From contig NZ_KK073876.1 in NCBI RefSeq assembly GCF_000585415.1, positions 307,810-371,809 of the forward strand: a DNA stretch of 64,000 nt, written 5' to 3'. A program made the translations under genes and the position numbers. The notes under the pieces are model-generated. The model saw only the letters and a list, made by a program, of their open reading frames with translations, did no database searches and had not been told where the DNA came from. This DNA is from Sphingomonas jaspsi DSM 18422 (GTDB lineage: Bacteria; Pseudomonadota; Alphaproteobacteria; Sphingomonadales; Sphingomonadaceae). Below, piece by piece: positions 18,685 through 27,265 of the stretch (positions within the stretch are counted from its first letter, which is position 1; each line of letters opens with the position of its first letter).

Positions 18685-19572
18685 ATGCCGATTCTCAACC
18701 GTTTTGCGCTTGGCCTGGCAGCGCTCCTCGCCTTTTCGACGCCGGCCCATGCCTATTGGGAATATGGGCACGAAACCGTCGCCAACGTCGCCTGGCTGCA
18801 AATGAAGCCGGAAACGCGGGCGAAAGTCGCGGCCTTGCTCCGCCAGTCAAAATTGCTGGAAACGCCCGAATGTCCTGCCCGCACCTTGGCCGAAGCGAGC
18901 GTATGGGCGGACTGCGTCAAGCCGCTCGATGAACGGTTCAGCTATGCCTATAGCTGGCACTATCAGAATGTGAACGCCTGCAAGCCGTTCGACCTCAAGG
19001 AGCCGTGCAAGGACGGCCATTGCGTGTCGGCCCAGATCGAGCGCAACGCACGGCTGCTGGCCAATTCGAAGGTTCCTGTGCGGGAAAAGGTGATGGCGCT
19101 GGCATTCATCACCCACTTCGTCGGCGACCTTCACCAGCCGATGCACGCCGGCGACCATGCCGACCTTGGCGGCAACAAGGTCGCGGCCAATTACGGCTAT
19201 GTCGCCGGTCGCACCAATCTGCACAGCATCTGGGACGGCTATCTTGCCGAGCGAGCGATCAGCACCCCACCCGCCGACGCAGCCGGACTCTTGTCACAGG
19301 TGCCGGCGTCGGACCGCATGAGCATTGCGCAAGGTACGGTCGAGGACTGGAGCCGGGAGATGTGGGGCAAGGCACGCGATCTCGCTTACAAGACCTTGGT
19401 CGGCGACCCCTGCGGGACGGAGCCTGTCGGTCGGCCGACGCTCAGCGAAGCGCAGGTACAGGCGCTGATTCCCGACCTTCGAAAGAGCGTGGTCGACGGC
19501 GGCATTCGCCTCGCGCGGCTGCTCGACGATGCGCTGGGTCCGGACCACAAGGCGCCGGAAGCCAAGCGCTAG
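18685..19572 (+). CDS. S1/P1-family nuclease, secreted
   Basis: The 295-residue zinc-dependent nuclease has a signal peptide ending AHA. The mature protein would start [14 protein letters not shown], placing the N-terminal tryptophan and first histidine near the trinuclear zinc site, as in P1. Other ligand motifs are SVWADCV, YSWHYQN and [17 protein letters not shown]. These enzymes degrade single-stranded DNA and RNA and remove 3' phosphates. The start at 18685 follows AGGGAAAG; the longer frame from 18649 lacks a site. It overlaps the convergent hydrolase gene by four bases. Confidence 0.9.
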   Translation: MPILNRFALGLAALLAFSTPAHAYWEYGHETVANVAWLQMKPETRAKVAALLRQSKLLETPECPARTLAEASVWADCVKPLDERFSYAYSWHYQNVNACKPFDLKEPCKDGHCVSAQIERNARLLANSKVPVREKVMALAFITHFVGDLHQPMHAGDHADLGGNKVAANYGYVAGRTNLHSIWDGYLAERAISTPPADAAGLLSQVPASDRMSIAQGTVEDWSREMWGKARDLAYKTLVGDPCGTEPVGRPTLSEAQVQALIPDLRKSVVDGGIRLARLLDDALGPDHKAPEAKR

Positions 19573-20498
19573 CGCTTCACGAAATCCGCAATCGCACTGA
19601 CGACGCCGGAAGCGATCGGCAGATCGGGATCGGTGTAGGTCTTGAGGTTCGACGCGCGATCGGCTCCGTCGGCCAGCTTCAGAACATGGGTGACGCCGGG
19701 CAATACGACGAGCGTCGCACGCGGATTGGCCTTCTTGAGCGCCTCGGCATCGGGAAGGCCGATTTGAACATCGCGGTCGCCCTGCAGGATCAGCAACGGA
19801 ACGCGAAGCGACGCGGCGAGCGACGCGCTATCCTGCGCCATCAGATCGATAAGATATGGCTGAACCTGCGGACCGAACAGCATCGGCAATGGCGGCGGCA
19901 GCTGGTCGAGCGGAACGCTATGCCCCGCCTTTAGGGCTTCGATCGCAGCCAGCGCGGGCTCGAGGATCGGACCGTTCGCCGGATTGGCCTTGAGCTGCTC
20001 CCCCAGCACGTCACCAAAGTTGCGCCCCATCGCGGAAACGGTGACGACCCCGCAAATGTCCGTGCGATCCTGACCGGCCTTGAGGGCGACCAGCCCGCCT
20101 TCGCTGTGGCCGATGAGCCATGCGCATTTCGCGCCCGTGGTAGCGCGGGCGACCTTGGCCCAGGCGTGCACGTCGGCGGCATAGTCGGCGATCGTCACCT
20201 TGTCGGGGTTGGCGAGCGCCGCCTTGCTGCCGAACATGCCGCGCTTGTCGATACGGACGGAGCTGATGCCCTGCCTGCCCAGCGCTTCGGCCAACAACTT
20301 ATAGGGCTGCGCCTTGATGCCCATCGGATTGTTGCCGTCGCGGTCAGTCGGCCCGGATCCGGGAATAATGACGGCTAGCGGTGCGCCTTTTCCGGCATCG
20401 ACCAGCGTCCCAGCGAGGGCGCCTTCCGGCCCAGGTGCGCTAAGTGTGCGGTTGATCGGTGCGGCGGCAATGGCCGCGGCCAAAAGAAGGAAGCTCAT
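19569..20498 (-). CDS. Alpha/beta hydrolase, secreted
   Basis: The 309-residue protein has a hydrophobic export signal (MSFLLLAAAIAAAP). The hydrolase fold shows an oxyanion-loop IIPGSGPTDRDGNN, the nucleophile elbow LIGHSEGG, an aspartate in ILQGDRDVQI and a histidine in PGVTHVLK, a complete catalytic triad. It resembles the alpha/beta fold family of esterases found with SPFH genes; the substrate is unknown. ATG 20498 overlaps the stop of the small membrane protein gene by four bases and has GCGGAGA just upstream. It is the last gene of a four-gene operon starting with the SPFH protein. Confidence 0.85.
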   Translation of the reverse strand: MSFLLLAAAIAAAPINRTLSAPGPEGALAGTLVDAGKGAPLAVIIPGSGPTDRDGNNPMGIKAQPYKLLAEALGRQGISSVRIDKRGMFGSKAALANPDKVTIADYAADVHAWAKVARATTGAKCAWLIGHSEGGLVALKAGQDRTDICGVVTVSAMGRNFGDVLGEQLKANPANGPILEPALAAIEALKAGHSVPLDQLPPPLPMLFGPQVQPYLIDLMAQDSASLAASLRVPLLILQGDRDVQIGLPDAEALKKANPRATLVVLPGVTHVLKLADGADRASNLKTYTDPDLPIASGVVSAIADFVKR

Positions 20499-20752
20499 TC
20501 TCCGCTTCCCCAGCGCCAGTGCCAACCACCCTTTGTTTTGGCGGCGTAGAGCGGGAGCGGCAGCAGCGCCGCGACCAGCACCAACGGGACAAGAACGCCC
20601 GGCCGATCCTCGAACAAGGCCGCAACGCCTGCGATCAGGGCAATGTGGGCAGCGAGAAGAACCCAGCCCTGCCACGCAATCGGCAGGCCGGCGCCGAGCC
20701 CGAAGCGTTTGGGCGCGAACCAGGGTTTGTCGTTATGGAACAGCCAGAACAT
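20495..20752 (-). CDS. Small integral membrane protein (unknown)
   Basis: The 85-residue protein begins MFWLFHNDKPWFAPKRFGLG and has two hydrophobic helices (about 24-43 and 51-68). It ends in a Trp-rich tail (KGGWHWRWGSGE). I do not recognise a family. It begins five bases after the stop of the ribbon-helix-helix gene and overlaps the hydrolase start, so it is tightly coupled in the SPFH operon. The frame runs open further upstream to 20905, but that part is the antisense shadow of the upstream gene. Confidence 0.72.
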   Translation of the reverse strand: MFWLFHNDKPWFAPKRFGLGAGLPIAWQGWVLLAAHIALIAGVAALFEDRPGVLVPLVLVAALLPLPLYAAKTKGGWHWRWGSGE

Positions 20753-20757
20753 GATGC

Positions 20758-20952
20758 TTACTCCTTCGGCGGACGTCCGCGCCGGACCGGCTTCGGCGCT
20801 TCCAGCTTGATGCCGCGCGCTTTCAACGCTTCGCGCAGCAGGCATTCGACCTGGGCATTGGTGGAACGAAGGTCGGTCGCGGCCGAGCGCTCGACCGCCG
20901 CCCATAGGGCGGGGTCGACCCGTAAAGGATAGGCTTTGCGCTCGCCCGACAA
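20758..20952 (-). CDS. Arc-like ribbon-helix-helix DNA-binding protein
   Basis: The 64-residue protein starts at TTG. AAGGA overlapping the SPFH stop codon lies seven bases ahead, and no ATG is available. An N-terminal beta strand (KAYPLRVD) followed by two helices ([15 protein letters not shown] and [17 protein letters not shown]) is the ribbon-helix-helix layout of Arc/CopG regulators. The tail [11 protein letters not shown] resembles an AT-hook. No toxin partner is evident, so a transcription factor for its own operon is more likely than an antitoxin. Confidence 0.75.
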   Translation of the reverse strand: MSGERKAYPLRVDPALWAAVERSAATDLRSTNAQVECLLREALKARGIKLEAPKPVRRGRPPKE

Positions 20953-20962
20953 CCGTAGGTCC

Positions 20963-21862
20963 TTACTGGTACAGCGACCCGGCGTTGACGACCGGCTGGG
21001 TATCGCGCTCGCCGCACAGCACCACCATCAGGTTCGACACCATCGCCGCGCGCCGTTCGTCATCGAGATGGACGACGTCCTTTTCGCTGAGGGACGCCAG
21101 CGCCATCTCGACCATGCCGACCGCGCCTTCGACCAGCGTCTGGCGGGCAGCGACGACGGCCTGCGCCTGCTGGCGACGGAGCATCGCGCCGGCGATTTCC
21201 TGTGCGTAGGCAAGGTGGGTAAAGCCGCATTCGTCGACCGTGATCCCGGCCACCGCCAGGCGGGCGATCAGTTCCTTGCGAAGTTCGACCCCGACCTCGT
21301 CGTGATGCCCACGCAGCGTGATGTCGGTGTGGGTGAAATCGTCATAGGGGTAGCGCGCACCGATGGCACGGATCGCGGCTTCTACCTGTACGCGCACGAA
21401 CTCCTTGTAATCGTCGACGTCGAACAGCGCCTGCGCGGTATCGACCACGCGCCACACGATCTGGGCCGCCATTTCGATCGGGTTGCCGCGCAGGTCGTTG
21501 ACCTTGATCTTGTCCGAAATGAAGTTGTTGGCGCGCACCGACACCTTCTTGCGGATCAGCCAGGGCAACACCCAGCGCAACCCGGTCGATCGATCGGTCC
21601 CGGCATAGTCGCCGAACAGGGTGATCGACGCCGCCTGGTTCGGCTGAAGCATGTAAAAGCCCGACGAAATAAGGACGAATCCGAGCGCGCCGGCAATGAC
21701 CAGCAGGAGCGGGATCGCCGGGCTGGCGTCGGCCGCCAGCATGAGCACGCCGTAGACGACCGCCGCGATCGTCAACACAAGGACCAACAGCATCGCATAA
21801 CCGCTTGCCGTCGAGGCCGGACGTTCCCGGCTGGCATTCAAAGCAATGACCGAATCGGACAT
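20963..21862 (-). CDS. SPFH (band 7) domain membrane protein
   Basis: The 299-residue protein has two N-terminal membrane helices (about 22-45 and 50-70). The SPFH domain follows (about 75-270), recognisable by [28 protein letters not shown] sequence, [20 protein letters not shown] and a coiled [24 protein letters not shown] helix. Such proteins form membrane-bound ring assemblies and microdomains, often partnering proteases or hydrolases. It heads an operon with a ribbon-helix-helix protein, a small membrane protein and a hydrolase. AGGGAG lies seven bases before the ATG. Confidence 0.88.
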   Translation of the reverse strand: MSDSVIALNASRERPASTASGYAMLLVLVLTIAAVVYGVLMLAADASPAIPLLLVIAGALGFVLISSGFYMLQPNQAASITLFGDYAGTDRSTGLRWVLPWLIRKKVSVRANNFISDKIKVNDLRGNPIEMAAQIVWRVVDTAQALFDVDDYKEFVRVQVEAAIRAIGARYPYDDFTHTDITLRGHHDEVGVELRKELIARLAVAGITVDECGFTHLAYAQEIAGAMLRRQQAQAVVAARQTLVEGAVGMVEMALASLSEKDVVHLDDERRAAMVSNLMVVLCGERDTQPVVNAGSLYQ

Positions 21863-21882
21863 CGATAATCTCCCTGTTAATT

Positions 21883-21917
21883 GATATCATTTTTATATCG
21901 TTTCGGCTGCGGGTCAA
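21883..21917 (-). promoter_or_regulatory. Promoter/operator region of the SPFH operon
   Basis: On the minus strand TTGACC (21917-21912) is followed by an AT-rich -10 region (TATAAAAA). This contains an inverted repeat GATAT-N7-ATATC (21883-21899) and the palindrome TGATATCA. The AT-rich patch is unlike the surrounding high-GC sequence. It sits where a repressor, perhaps the operon's own ribbon-helix-helix protein, would block polymerase. The promoter boxes are moderately good, and assignment of the regulator is inference. Confidence 0.45.
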
Positions 21918-21954
21918 CTGGAATCGGAATCCAAGCCGCGCTAGGACGCTGCGC

Positions 21955-22878
21955 ATGAGCTGGACCCTGATGATCCACGGCGGCTGCGGCGCGATGCGCC
22001 CGGACCGCCTGCCGCCCGAGACCGAAGCCAAGGCGCGGGAGGGATTGAACGCCGCGCTCGATGCCGGCGAGGCGATTCTTGCGGCGGGCGGCTCGGCGCT
22101 TGATGCCGTCGAGGCCGCGGCGCGAGTCCTGGAGGAAGACGCCTCCTTCAACGCCGGGCGCGGCAGTGTGTTGACCGCCGACGGTGCGGTCGAACTCGAC
22201 GCCGCCATCATGGACGGGCGCGATCGCCGCGCCGGTGCGGTTGCCGGTCTTCGCACGACGCGCGCGCCGGTCAGCGCGGCGCGGGCGGCAATGGAAAACA
22301 GCCCGCACGTCCTGCTGACCTACGAACAGGGCGATGCCTTCGCCGCTGCCCATGGCATCGAACAGGTCGCCAACGACTTCTTCATCACTCCCGAGCGCAA
22401 GACCCAGCTCGATGCGGTCATGGCCGCAGGGGGCCAGTTCGACACCGATATCAAGTTCGGCACGATCGGCGCCGTCGCGGTCGACGCACAGGGCCATGTC
22501 GCAGCCGCCACCTCGACCGGCGGCCTGACCGCCAAGCGATGGGGACGGATCGGCGATTCGCCCTTGATCGGGGCGGGCACCTACGCCGACGACCGCGCCT
22601 GCGCCGTCAGCGCCACCGGGCTTGGCGAGACCTTCATTCGTGCCGTCGCTGGGCATCAGCTGGCGATGCGGCTGCTGCTGTCAGGCGAAGGCCTCCAGGA
22701 CGCACTCGACCATGTGCTGGCCGACATCGGGGCGCTTGGCGGCACCGGTGGCCTGATTGCGGTCGCCCCGACCGGAGAAGCCGCGTGGGGGTTCACCACG
22801 CCCGGCATGTATCGCGCCGTCGCCGGATCGGGCCGCGACCGGCTCGTGCGCGTCTACGACGAAGGGTCGGAGCGATAG
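21955..22878 (+). CDS. Isoaspartyl peptidase / plant-type L-asparaginase
   Basis: The 307-residue Ntn-hydrolase precursor should cleave itself between Gly169 and Thr170 (IKFGTIGAVAVDAQGHVAA), exposing Thr170 as nucleophile. The glycine-rich N-terminus (MIHGGCGAM), the FNAGRGSVLTADG loop, and ATSTGGLTAKRWGRIGDSPLIGAGTYAD after the nucleophile are hallmarks. It degrades isoaspartyl dipeptides and has asparaginase activity. It is divergent from the SPFH operon and overlaps the convergent GNAT gene by 25 bases. Confidence 0.92.
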   Translation: MSWTLMIHGGCGAMRPDRLPPETEAKAREGLNAALDAGEAILAAGGSALDAVEAAARVLEEDASFNAGRGSVLTADGAVELDAAIMDGRDRRAGAVAGLRTTRAPVSAARAAMENSPHVLLTYEQGDAFAAAHGIEQVANDFFITPERKTQLDAVMAAGGQFDTDIKFGTIGAVAVDAQGHVAAATSTGGLTAKRWGRIGDSPLIGAGTYADDRACAVSATGLGETFIRAVAGHQLAMRLLLSGEGLQDALDHVLADIGALGGTGGLIAVAPTGEAAWGFTTPGMYRAVAGSGRDRLVRVYDEGSER

Positions 22879-23990
22879 GGTAGCGCCGCGCGCGCCCACT
22901 CTACCTCGCGCGCGACCGCCTCGCGCTCCCCGTCGCAGAAGCGGGCGACGGCGTCGCGGAAACCGCGGTTGGGGATGAAGTGGATCGACTTGGTGACTAC
23001 CGGCTCATAGCCGCGTGCCAGCTTATGTTCGCCTTGTGCGCCGGCCTGCACCGTACCGAGCCCATGGCGAACCGCGAAGTCGATGGCCCGATAATAGCTT
23101 AGCTCGAAATGGAGGAAGGGGATGTCTTCGGTCGCGCCCCAATAGCGGCCGTAGAGCGTGTCCGAACCGACGAAGTTGAGGGCGCCGGCCACCGCCTCGC
23201 CGTCGCTCATGGCGAGGAACATCAATGTACAGTCCCCCATCGCCTCGCCGACAAGATCGAACCACCGTCTTGTCAGATAGGGTCGGCCCCATTTGCGCGC
23301 GCCGGTATGCTGGTAGAAGCGCCACATGGCGTCCCAGTCGGCGGGCTTGATCTCCGCACCGCGGAGTTCGACGATCTCGACGTCAGCGTTGGCGGCGGCG
23401 CGTTCCTTGCGGATCGCCTTGCGCTTGCGGCTCGACAGCGCAGCGAGGAAGTCGTCGAAATCGGCATAGTCGCGATTGAACCAGTGAAACTGGATGCCAT
23501 GGCGAACCAGCCATCCCCGCGCCTCTGCGTCCGCCACCTCGTCGTCGGTCAGGAAGGTGACATGCGCCGATGACAGCTCGTTTTGTACGGCCACCGATTC
23601 GAGCGCGGCGAGCACGGCGCTCGCATCGCCAAGCAGACGTCGACCGGGGCATGGCGTGAACGGCACCGCCACCTGCAGCTTGGGATAATAGTCGCCGCCC
23701 GCCCGCTGCCACGCATCGGCCCAGCCATGGTCGAAGACATATTCGCCCTGGCTGTGCAGCTTGAGATAGGCCGGCGCCGCGCCGATCAGGCGGCCGTCGC
23801 GTTCGACCATGACCGGCAGCGGTCCCCAGCCGGTGGCCTCCCCCACGCTGTCGCTGTCTTCGAGGATCGACAGGAAGCGGTGCGACAGCAAAGGATCGTC
23901 GCTGCCGGCAAGGTGAGCCCACTGCGCGGCATCGATTTCCTTTACCCCGTGCGCCAGCCGGGCGGTCAGCGGCGATTCACGGTCGGCCAT
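22854..23990 (-). CDS. FemAB/GNAT-like acyltransferase (DUF482 family)
   Basis: The 378-residue protein resembles the peptidogalycan biosynthesis / DUF482 group. It has an SRKRKAIRKERAAA helix, FYQHTGARKWGRPYLTRRWF, then a GNAT-like fold with GALNFVGSDTLYGRYWGATED and YEPVVTKSIHFI. Members join amino acids or acyl groups to small molecules; the substrate is unknown. ATG 23990 overlaps the GDPD gene's stop by 14 bases. It is the last gene of the six-gene operon that begins with DUF3572. A longer frame to 24134 would only add sequence overlapping GDPD. Confidence 0.83.
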   Translation of the reverse strand: MADRESPLTARLAHGVKEIDAAQWAHLAGSDDPLLSHRFLSILEDSDSVGEATGWGPLPVMVERDGRLIGAAPAYLKLHSQGEYVFDHGWADAWQRAGGDYYPKLQVAVPFTPCPGRRLLGDASAVLAALESVAVQNELSSAHVTFLTDDEVADAEARGWLVRHGIQFHWFNRDYADFDDFLAALSSRKRKAIRKERAAANADVEIVELRGAEIKPADWDAMWRFYQHTGARKWGRPYLTRRWFDLVGEAMGDCTLMFLAMSDGEAVAGALNFVGSDTLYGRYWGATEDIPFLHFELSYYRAIDFAVRHGLGTVQAGAQGEHKLARGYEPVVTKSIHFIPNRGFRDAVARFCDGEREAVAREVEWARAALPYRSDPSS

Positions 23991-24690
23991 CGGCTTCCCA
24001 GATTGCTGCGTCGGCAAAAGCCCGAACCTTGTCGGCGTCATCGCGGGTGCGACTGGTCCAGCTGTGAATTGGCATCCGCTTCCGCAGCTTCGCGACCCAT
24101 GGCTTGCCGAGCGCTGCGACCTGCACCGACGCAAAGGTGGGGTCAGCCAAGCGAAGCGCGGCCCAGCGTTTCATCGGCGGCAGCGCATCCTGGATTACCA
24201 GCCCGCGCTGCCAGCCCGGCTCGTTGGTTTTGAGCCAGCGCGACACACGGGGGTCGAAGCTCATGATCCCGAACCGGCCGCGATAATTTGCGACAGCATG
24301 GCGAAGCGCAGCGAGCATGTTCCACAGTTCGGAACCTTCCACCTTGGCTTCAAGGAGCAGGGGTACGCGGCCGTCGACCAGCCACAGCAATTGTTCGATC
24401 AGTGGAACAGGTTTGCCCGCGACATCCCACTGAGAGAGGTCGGCGCTTGTGCAATCGATCAGTCGGTCGTCTCGGCCCGACAGCCGCTTGCCGTCGGCAT
24501 CATGATATACGGCGATGCGGTGGTCCGCGGTCAGGCGCAGGTCGCATTCGATGCCCGCGCCGAGTTCGAGCGCCGCGGCAAAAGCCGTGAGCGTGTTTTC
24601 AGGAATTTCGGGCCAGCGATGGAGCCCGCGATGCGCGAACCCCTGCCGGCCCGGATCTAAAGGGTCAGCCCTTAACCGCGACGACCGCAT
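23977..24690 (-). CDS. Glycerophosphodiester phosphodiesterase
   Basis: The 237-residue TIM-barrel enzyme cleaves glycerophosphodiesters to glycerol-3-phosphate and an alcohol. The catalytic and metal motifs are AHRGLHRWPEIPENTLTAF (histidine and ENT glutamate) and GIECDLRLTADHRIAVYHD (Glu-X-Asp and second histidine), with LLLEAKVE supplying a further ligand. The start at 24690 (MRSSRLRADPL) overlaps the RidA gene by 26 bases. The frame extends to 24747 but that would sit deeper in RidA. No clear ribosome site is visible, consistent with coupling. Confidence 0.87.
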   Translation of the reverse strand: MRSSRLRADPLDPGRQGFAHRGLHRWPEIPENTLTAFAAALELGAGIECDLRLTADHRIAVYHDADGKRLSGRDDRLIDCTSADLSQWDVAGKPVPLIEQLLWLVDGRVPLLLEAKVEGSELWNMLAALRHAVANYRGRFGIMSFDPRVSRWLKTNEPGWQRGLVIQDALPPMKRWAALRLADPTFASVQVAALGKPWVAKLRKRMPIHSWTSRTRDDADKVRAFADAAIWEADGRP

Positions 24691-25126
24691 CCACTTCGAC
24701 CGCGACGCCGAGCGGAAGGACCGGCACGCCGACGGCGCTGCGGGCATGGCGGCCAGCTTCGCCGAACACTTCCTGCATCAGTTCGCTAGCGCCATTGGCG
24801 ACCTTGGGCTGGTCGGTGAAATCGCCATGGCTGTTGACGAACACGCCGAGCTTCACGATCCGCTCGACCCGGTCGAGCGAGCCCAGCGCCTTCTTGATCT
24901 GCGCCAGCAGCATGATGCCGCAGCGACGCGCGGCGGCCTGGCCGTCCTCAAGCGACAGGTTTTCGCCCAGTCGACCGAGGATCAGGCTGCCGTCTTCGGC
25001 GAAGCTGATCTGGCCGCTGATATGCAGCAGGCCGTTGGCTTCGACGGCGGGGACGTAAGAAGCCACCGGCGCGGCGGGTTCGGGAAGGGTGATGCCGAGT
25101 TCGGCGATCCGGGTTTCGATGCTCAT
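24665..25126 (-). CDS. RidA/YjgF-family protein
   Basis: The 153-residue protein has family residues LLHISGQISF, GQAAARRCGIMLLAQIKKALGSLDRV, KLGVFVNSHGDFTDQPKVANGASELMQEVFG in segments and a final ARSAVGVPVLPLGVAVEVDAV. The active-site arginine (ARSAVGV) and late glutamate are present. RidA proteins hydrolyse reactive imine/enamine intermediates from PLP enzymes. This longer form (about 150 residues) matches the group often called endoribonuclease L-PSP. ATG 25126 is 31 bases after the SDR gene. Confidence 0.88.
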   Translation of the reverse strand: MSIETRIAELGITLPEPAAPVASYVPAVEANGLLHISGQISFAEDGSLILGRLGENLSLEDGQAAARRCGIMLLAQIKKALGSLDRVERIVKLGVFVNSHGDFTDQPKVANGASELMQEVFGEAGRHARSAVGVPVLPLGVAVEVDAVVAVKG

Positions 25127-25157
25127 GACGCGCGATTGGTCCTTTCGGTCTTCGAAA

Positions 25158-25889
25158 TCAAGCGTAGCGATGGACCGCAAACCCCGCCCAGGCCTGGTTC
25201 ACCGGCATCAGCTCGAGCGTGTTGATGTTGAGGTGCGCCGGCAGGGAAGCGACCCAAAAGATGGTGTCGGCGATGTCGTCGGCGGTCATCGGATCCATGT
25301 TGGCATAGAGCGCATCGCTCGCCGCCTGGTCGCCGCCGTTGCGGACGATCGTGAATTCGGTTTCGACCATCCCCGGCTCGATCGAGGTGACCCTCACCCC
25401 GGTGCCCTGCAGGTCGCAGCGCAGGCCAAGACTGAACTGGCGAACGAAGGCCTTGGAACCGGCGTAGACCGCACCGCCGCGATAGGGATAGGTCGCGGCG
25501 ACCGACGAAAGATTCACCACCGCACCCTTGCGGTCGATCAGGCCGGGCAGCATCGCCCGGGTCAGCGACACCAACCCCGACACATTGGTGTCGATCACCG
25601 TGTCGAGCGGTGCCTGATCGGCATTCTGCAGGTCGCTCATCGGCGGCGCGAGGCCGGCGTTGTTGAGCAGCAGGTCCACCGGGCCCGCCTGCCTCGCCAC
25701 CTCGTCGAAATTGCCGTGCCGCATGTCGAGGGCCATCGGATGGAACGCGTCGCCAAGGTCCGCGGCAAGCGCGTCGAGCCGATCTTCGCGGCGACCGGTG
25801 CCGATGACCTTCCAGCCCTCCTTGACGAACCGGCGTGTCGCGGCCTCGCCGATGCCCGAGGTGGCGCCGGTAATGAATGCGGTCTTCAT
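25158..25889 (-). CDS. Short-chain dehydrogenase/reductase (YdfG-like)
   Basis: The 243-residue classical SDR has a cofactor-binding TGATSGIG (8-15) with following GRREDRL, favouring NADP(H). NNAG lies near residue 77, the catalytic Ser is in VVNLSSVAATYPYRGGAVYAGSKA-like sequence, and the catalytic Tyr-X3-Lys is YAGSK. It resembles the YdfG 3-hydroxy acid dehydrogenase group. The gene starts three bases after the HAD gene stop, within the DUF3572 operon. Confidence 0.88.
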   Translation of the reverse strand: MKTAFITGATSGIGEAATRRFVKEGWKVIGTGRREDRLDALAADLGDAFHPMALDMRHGNFDEVARQAGPVDLLLNNAGLAPPMSDLQNADQAPLDTVIDTNVSGLVSLTRAMLPGLIDRKGAVVNLSSVAATYPYRGGAVYAGSKAFVRQFSLGLRCDLQGTGVRVTSIEPGMVETEFTIVRNGGDQAASDALYANMDPMTADDIADTIFWVASLPAHLNINTLELMPVNQAWAGFAVHRYA

Positions 25890-25892
25890 GAG

Positions 25893-26501
25893 TCAGATTA
25901 GCCTTTCCAGGATCCAGTCGGCCGCGTCGGGCCAATGATCGATTCGGACATGCGCAAGTTCGGCCTTGGGCACCGCCGGCGCGAGCCTCGGCTCGGCGAC
26001 CATGTGAAGGCGGTGAACCTCGGGCGCATGCTTGGCGACCGACGCGTGATGGACCGGCAGGTCGTCGACGAACGCCGTCGATCCGGCGCCATAGCGCTGG
26101 ATGATCGCTCGCGCCGGGACGCCCTTGCCGCCCTGGTTGGTAACCACCTCATGCCGAATGCCGTGCTTTTCGAGCTGCTCCACCCGCCACGGGTGGGCGT
26201 GATCGCCGAGGTTGGTGAGGATGACGATATCCGCCACCTCGCCGATCCGGCCGAGCGCCTCGACCGCGCCCGGAACGATGGTCTGCCGGTGCATTTCCTC
26301 GCGGAAGAACTGCTCGAGCAGCGGCCACACGCGCTCGGTCGGCACGCCCTCGCCTGTCGCCTTGACCGTCATCGCATCACCGAAACTGCCGCTTTCGAAG
26401 GCAAAGTCGATCCCATGCGCCTCTTCCAGCCAATCGTCGAAATGCGCCACCATGTGCAGCAGCACTTCATCGCAATCGGTAATTAGCAGGGGACGGTTCA
26501 T
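25893..26501 (-). CDS. HAD-superfamily hydrolase
   Basis: The 202-residue protein shows HAD motif I as DCDEVLL (Asp9 nucleophile, Asp11 acid), motif II as ILTNLGD, a lysine in NQGGKGVPA and motif IV as FVDDLPVH. A helical cap lies between motifs I and II. It is probably a small-molecule phosphatase; the substrate is unknown. Its ATG overlaps the DUF3572 stop (ATGA). Confidence 0.85.
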   Translation of the reverse strand: MNRPLLITDCDEVLLHMVAHFDDWLEEAHGIDFAFESGSFGDAMTVKATGEGVPTERVWPLLEQFFREEMHRQTIVPGAVEALGRIGEVADIVILTNLGDHAHPWRVEQLEKHGIRHEVVTNQGGKGVPARAIIQRYGAGSTAFVDDLPVHHASVAKHAPEVHRLHMVAEPRLAPAVPKAELAHVRIDHWPDAADWILERLI

Positions 26502-26764
26502 GCTTCCAGGCTCCGACGGGCGTTGACCAGTGTTTCAGGCTTCACTCCAAGGTCCGCCGCAACGGCGATCAGGTCGGGCTCATGGCTTTCGAGGAAGGAC
26601 AGGCAGGCCGCCAGCATGGCCGGCTCAGCTGCCCGCGATCGAAGCTCGTCGGCGGAAAGGCCGGTGAGATCGAGCAGGCGGTGGGCGCGCCGGTCGTCTG
26701 CCAGCGTCGCGGCCAGGGCCGACAGCGCCAGCGCTGCAGCGTCATTTGTATCGTGCGTCAACAT
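26498..26764 (-). CDS. DUF3572 family protein
   Basis: The 88-residue helical protein matches DUF3572 by the pattern DAAALALSALAATLADDRRAHRLLDLTGLSADELRSRA and a final LGVKPETLVNARRSL. The family is of unknown function and is common in alphaproteobacteria. It heads a six-gene operon (HAD, SDR, RidA, GDPD, acyltransferase). It is divergent from divK across 39 bases. Confidence 0.8.
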   Translation of the reverse strand: MLTHDTNDAAALALSALAATLADDRRAHRLLDLTGLSADELRSRAAEPAMLAACLSFLESHEPDLIAVAADLGVKPETLVNARRSLEA

Positions 26765-26803
26765 CGCCTATCTGCCGCCTGAACATCGGTTGGGGGGTAT
26801 TGC

Positions 26804-27262
26804 GTGGCAAGGATCTTGGTTGTCGAGGACAACGCCCTCAACATCAAGTTGTTCTGCGACCTGCTGAACGCACATGGACATGAAACCCAGCCGGTTACCG
26901 ACAGCCGCGAGGCGATGGACATGGCGCGCGCTTTCATGCCCGACCTTGTGATCACTGACATCCAGCTGCCGCACGTCAGCGGGCTGGAGCTGATGGAGAT
27001 GATCAGGGCCGACGAAGCACTGCGCGGCGTCCCGATCATGGCCGTGACCGCTTACTCCGCGCAGGGCGATGAAGAGCGGATCCGTGCCGCCGGCGCGCAA
27101 GCCTATGTATCGAAGCCGATTTCGGTGATTCGCTTCGCCGAGACGGTCGACGACTTGCTGACCCAGGGTCTCGTGGCGGGTAAAAACGAATCGGGCGGCC
27201 CCGTTGCCGAGACCGCCCAGAACGAAGTGGTGCCCGACCAAGGGTCAGGCGAAGCCGACTAG
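26804..27262 (+). CDS. divK: Single-domain response regulator DivK with C-terminal extension
   Basis: The 152-residue protein starts at GTG with GGGGGG about eight bases upstream. Receiver domain residues are Glu8-Asp9, phospho-acceptor Asp52 (LVITDIQLPHVSGLEL), Thr in AVTAYSAQGDEERIRAAG and Lys in AYVSKPISVIRF, all as in DivK. In alphaproteobacteria DivK relays phosphate in the cell-cycle pathway that controls CtrA. The receiver ends near residue 125. About 25 extra residues (GKNESGGPVAETAQNEV...) follow, encoded by DNA that also forms the rpmG terminator on the other strand. No pleD follows. Confidence 0.88.
   Translation: MARILVVEDNALNIKLFCDLLNAHGHETQPVTDSREAMDMARAFMPDLVITDIQLPHVSGLELMEMIRADEALRGVPIMAVTAYSAQGDEERIRAAGAQAYVSKPISVIRFAETVDDLLTQGLVAGKNESGGPVAETAQNEVVPDQGSGEAD
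27182..27218 (-). terminator. Rho-independent terminator of rpmG, inside the divK 3' end
   Basis: On the minus strand GGGCGGTCTCG-GCAA-CGGGGCCGCCC forms an 11-pair stem (two G-U pairs) with a GCAA loop. Six bases later comes TTTTT. It starts 48 bases after the rpmG stop and lies wholly within the divK coding sequence. Confidence 0.85.
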
Positions 27263-27265
27263 GGC

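Noticed and set aside
20758..20952. A type II antitoxin with a nearby toxin
   Set aside because: The neighbouring small gene encodes a two-helix membrane protein without toxin motifs, and the gene sits inside an SPFH operon. An operon regulator is simpler.
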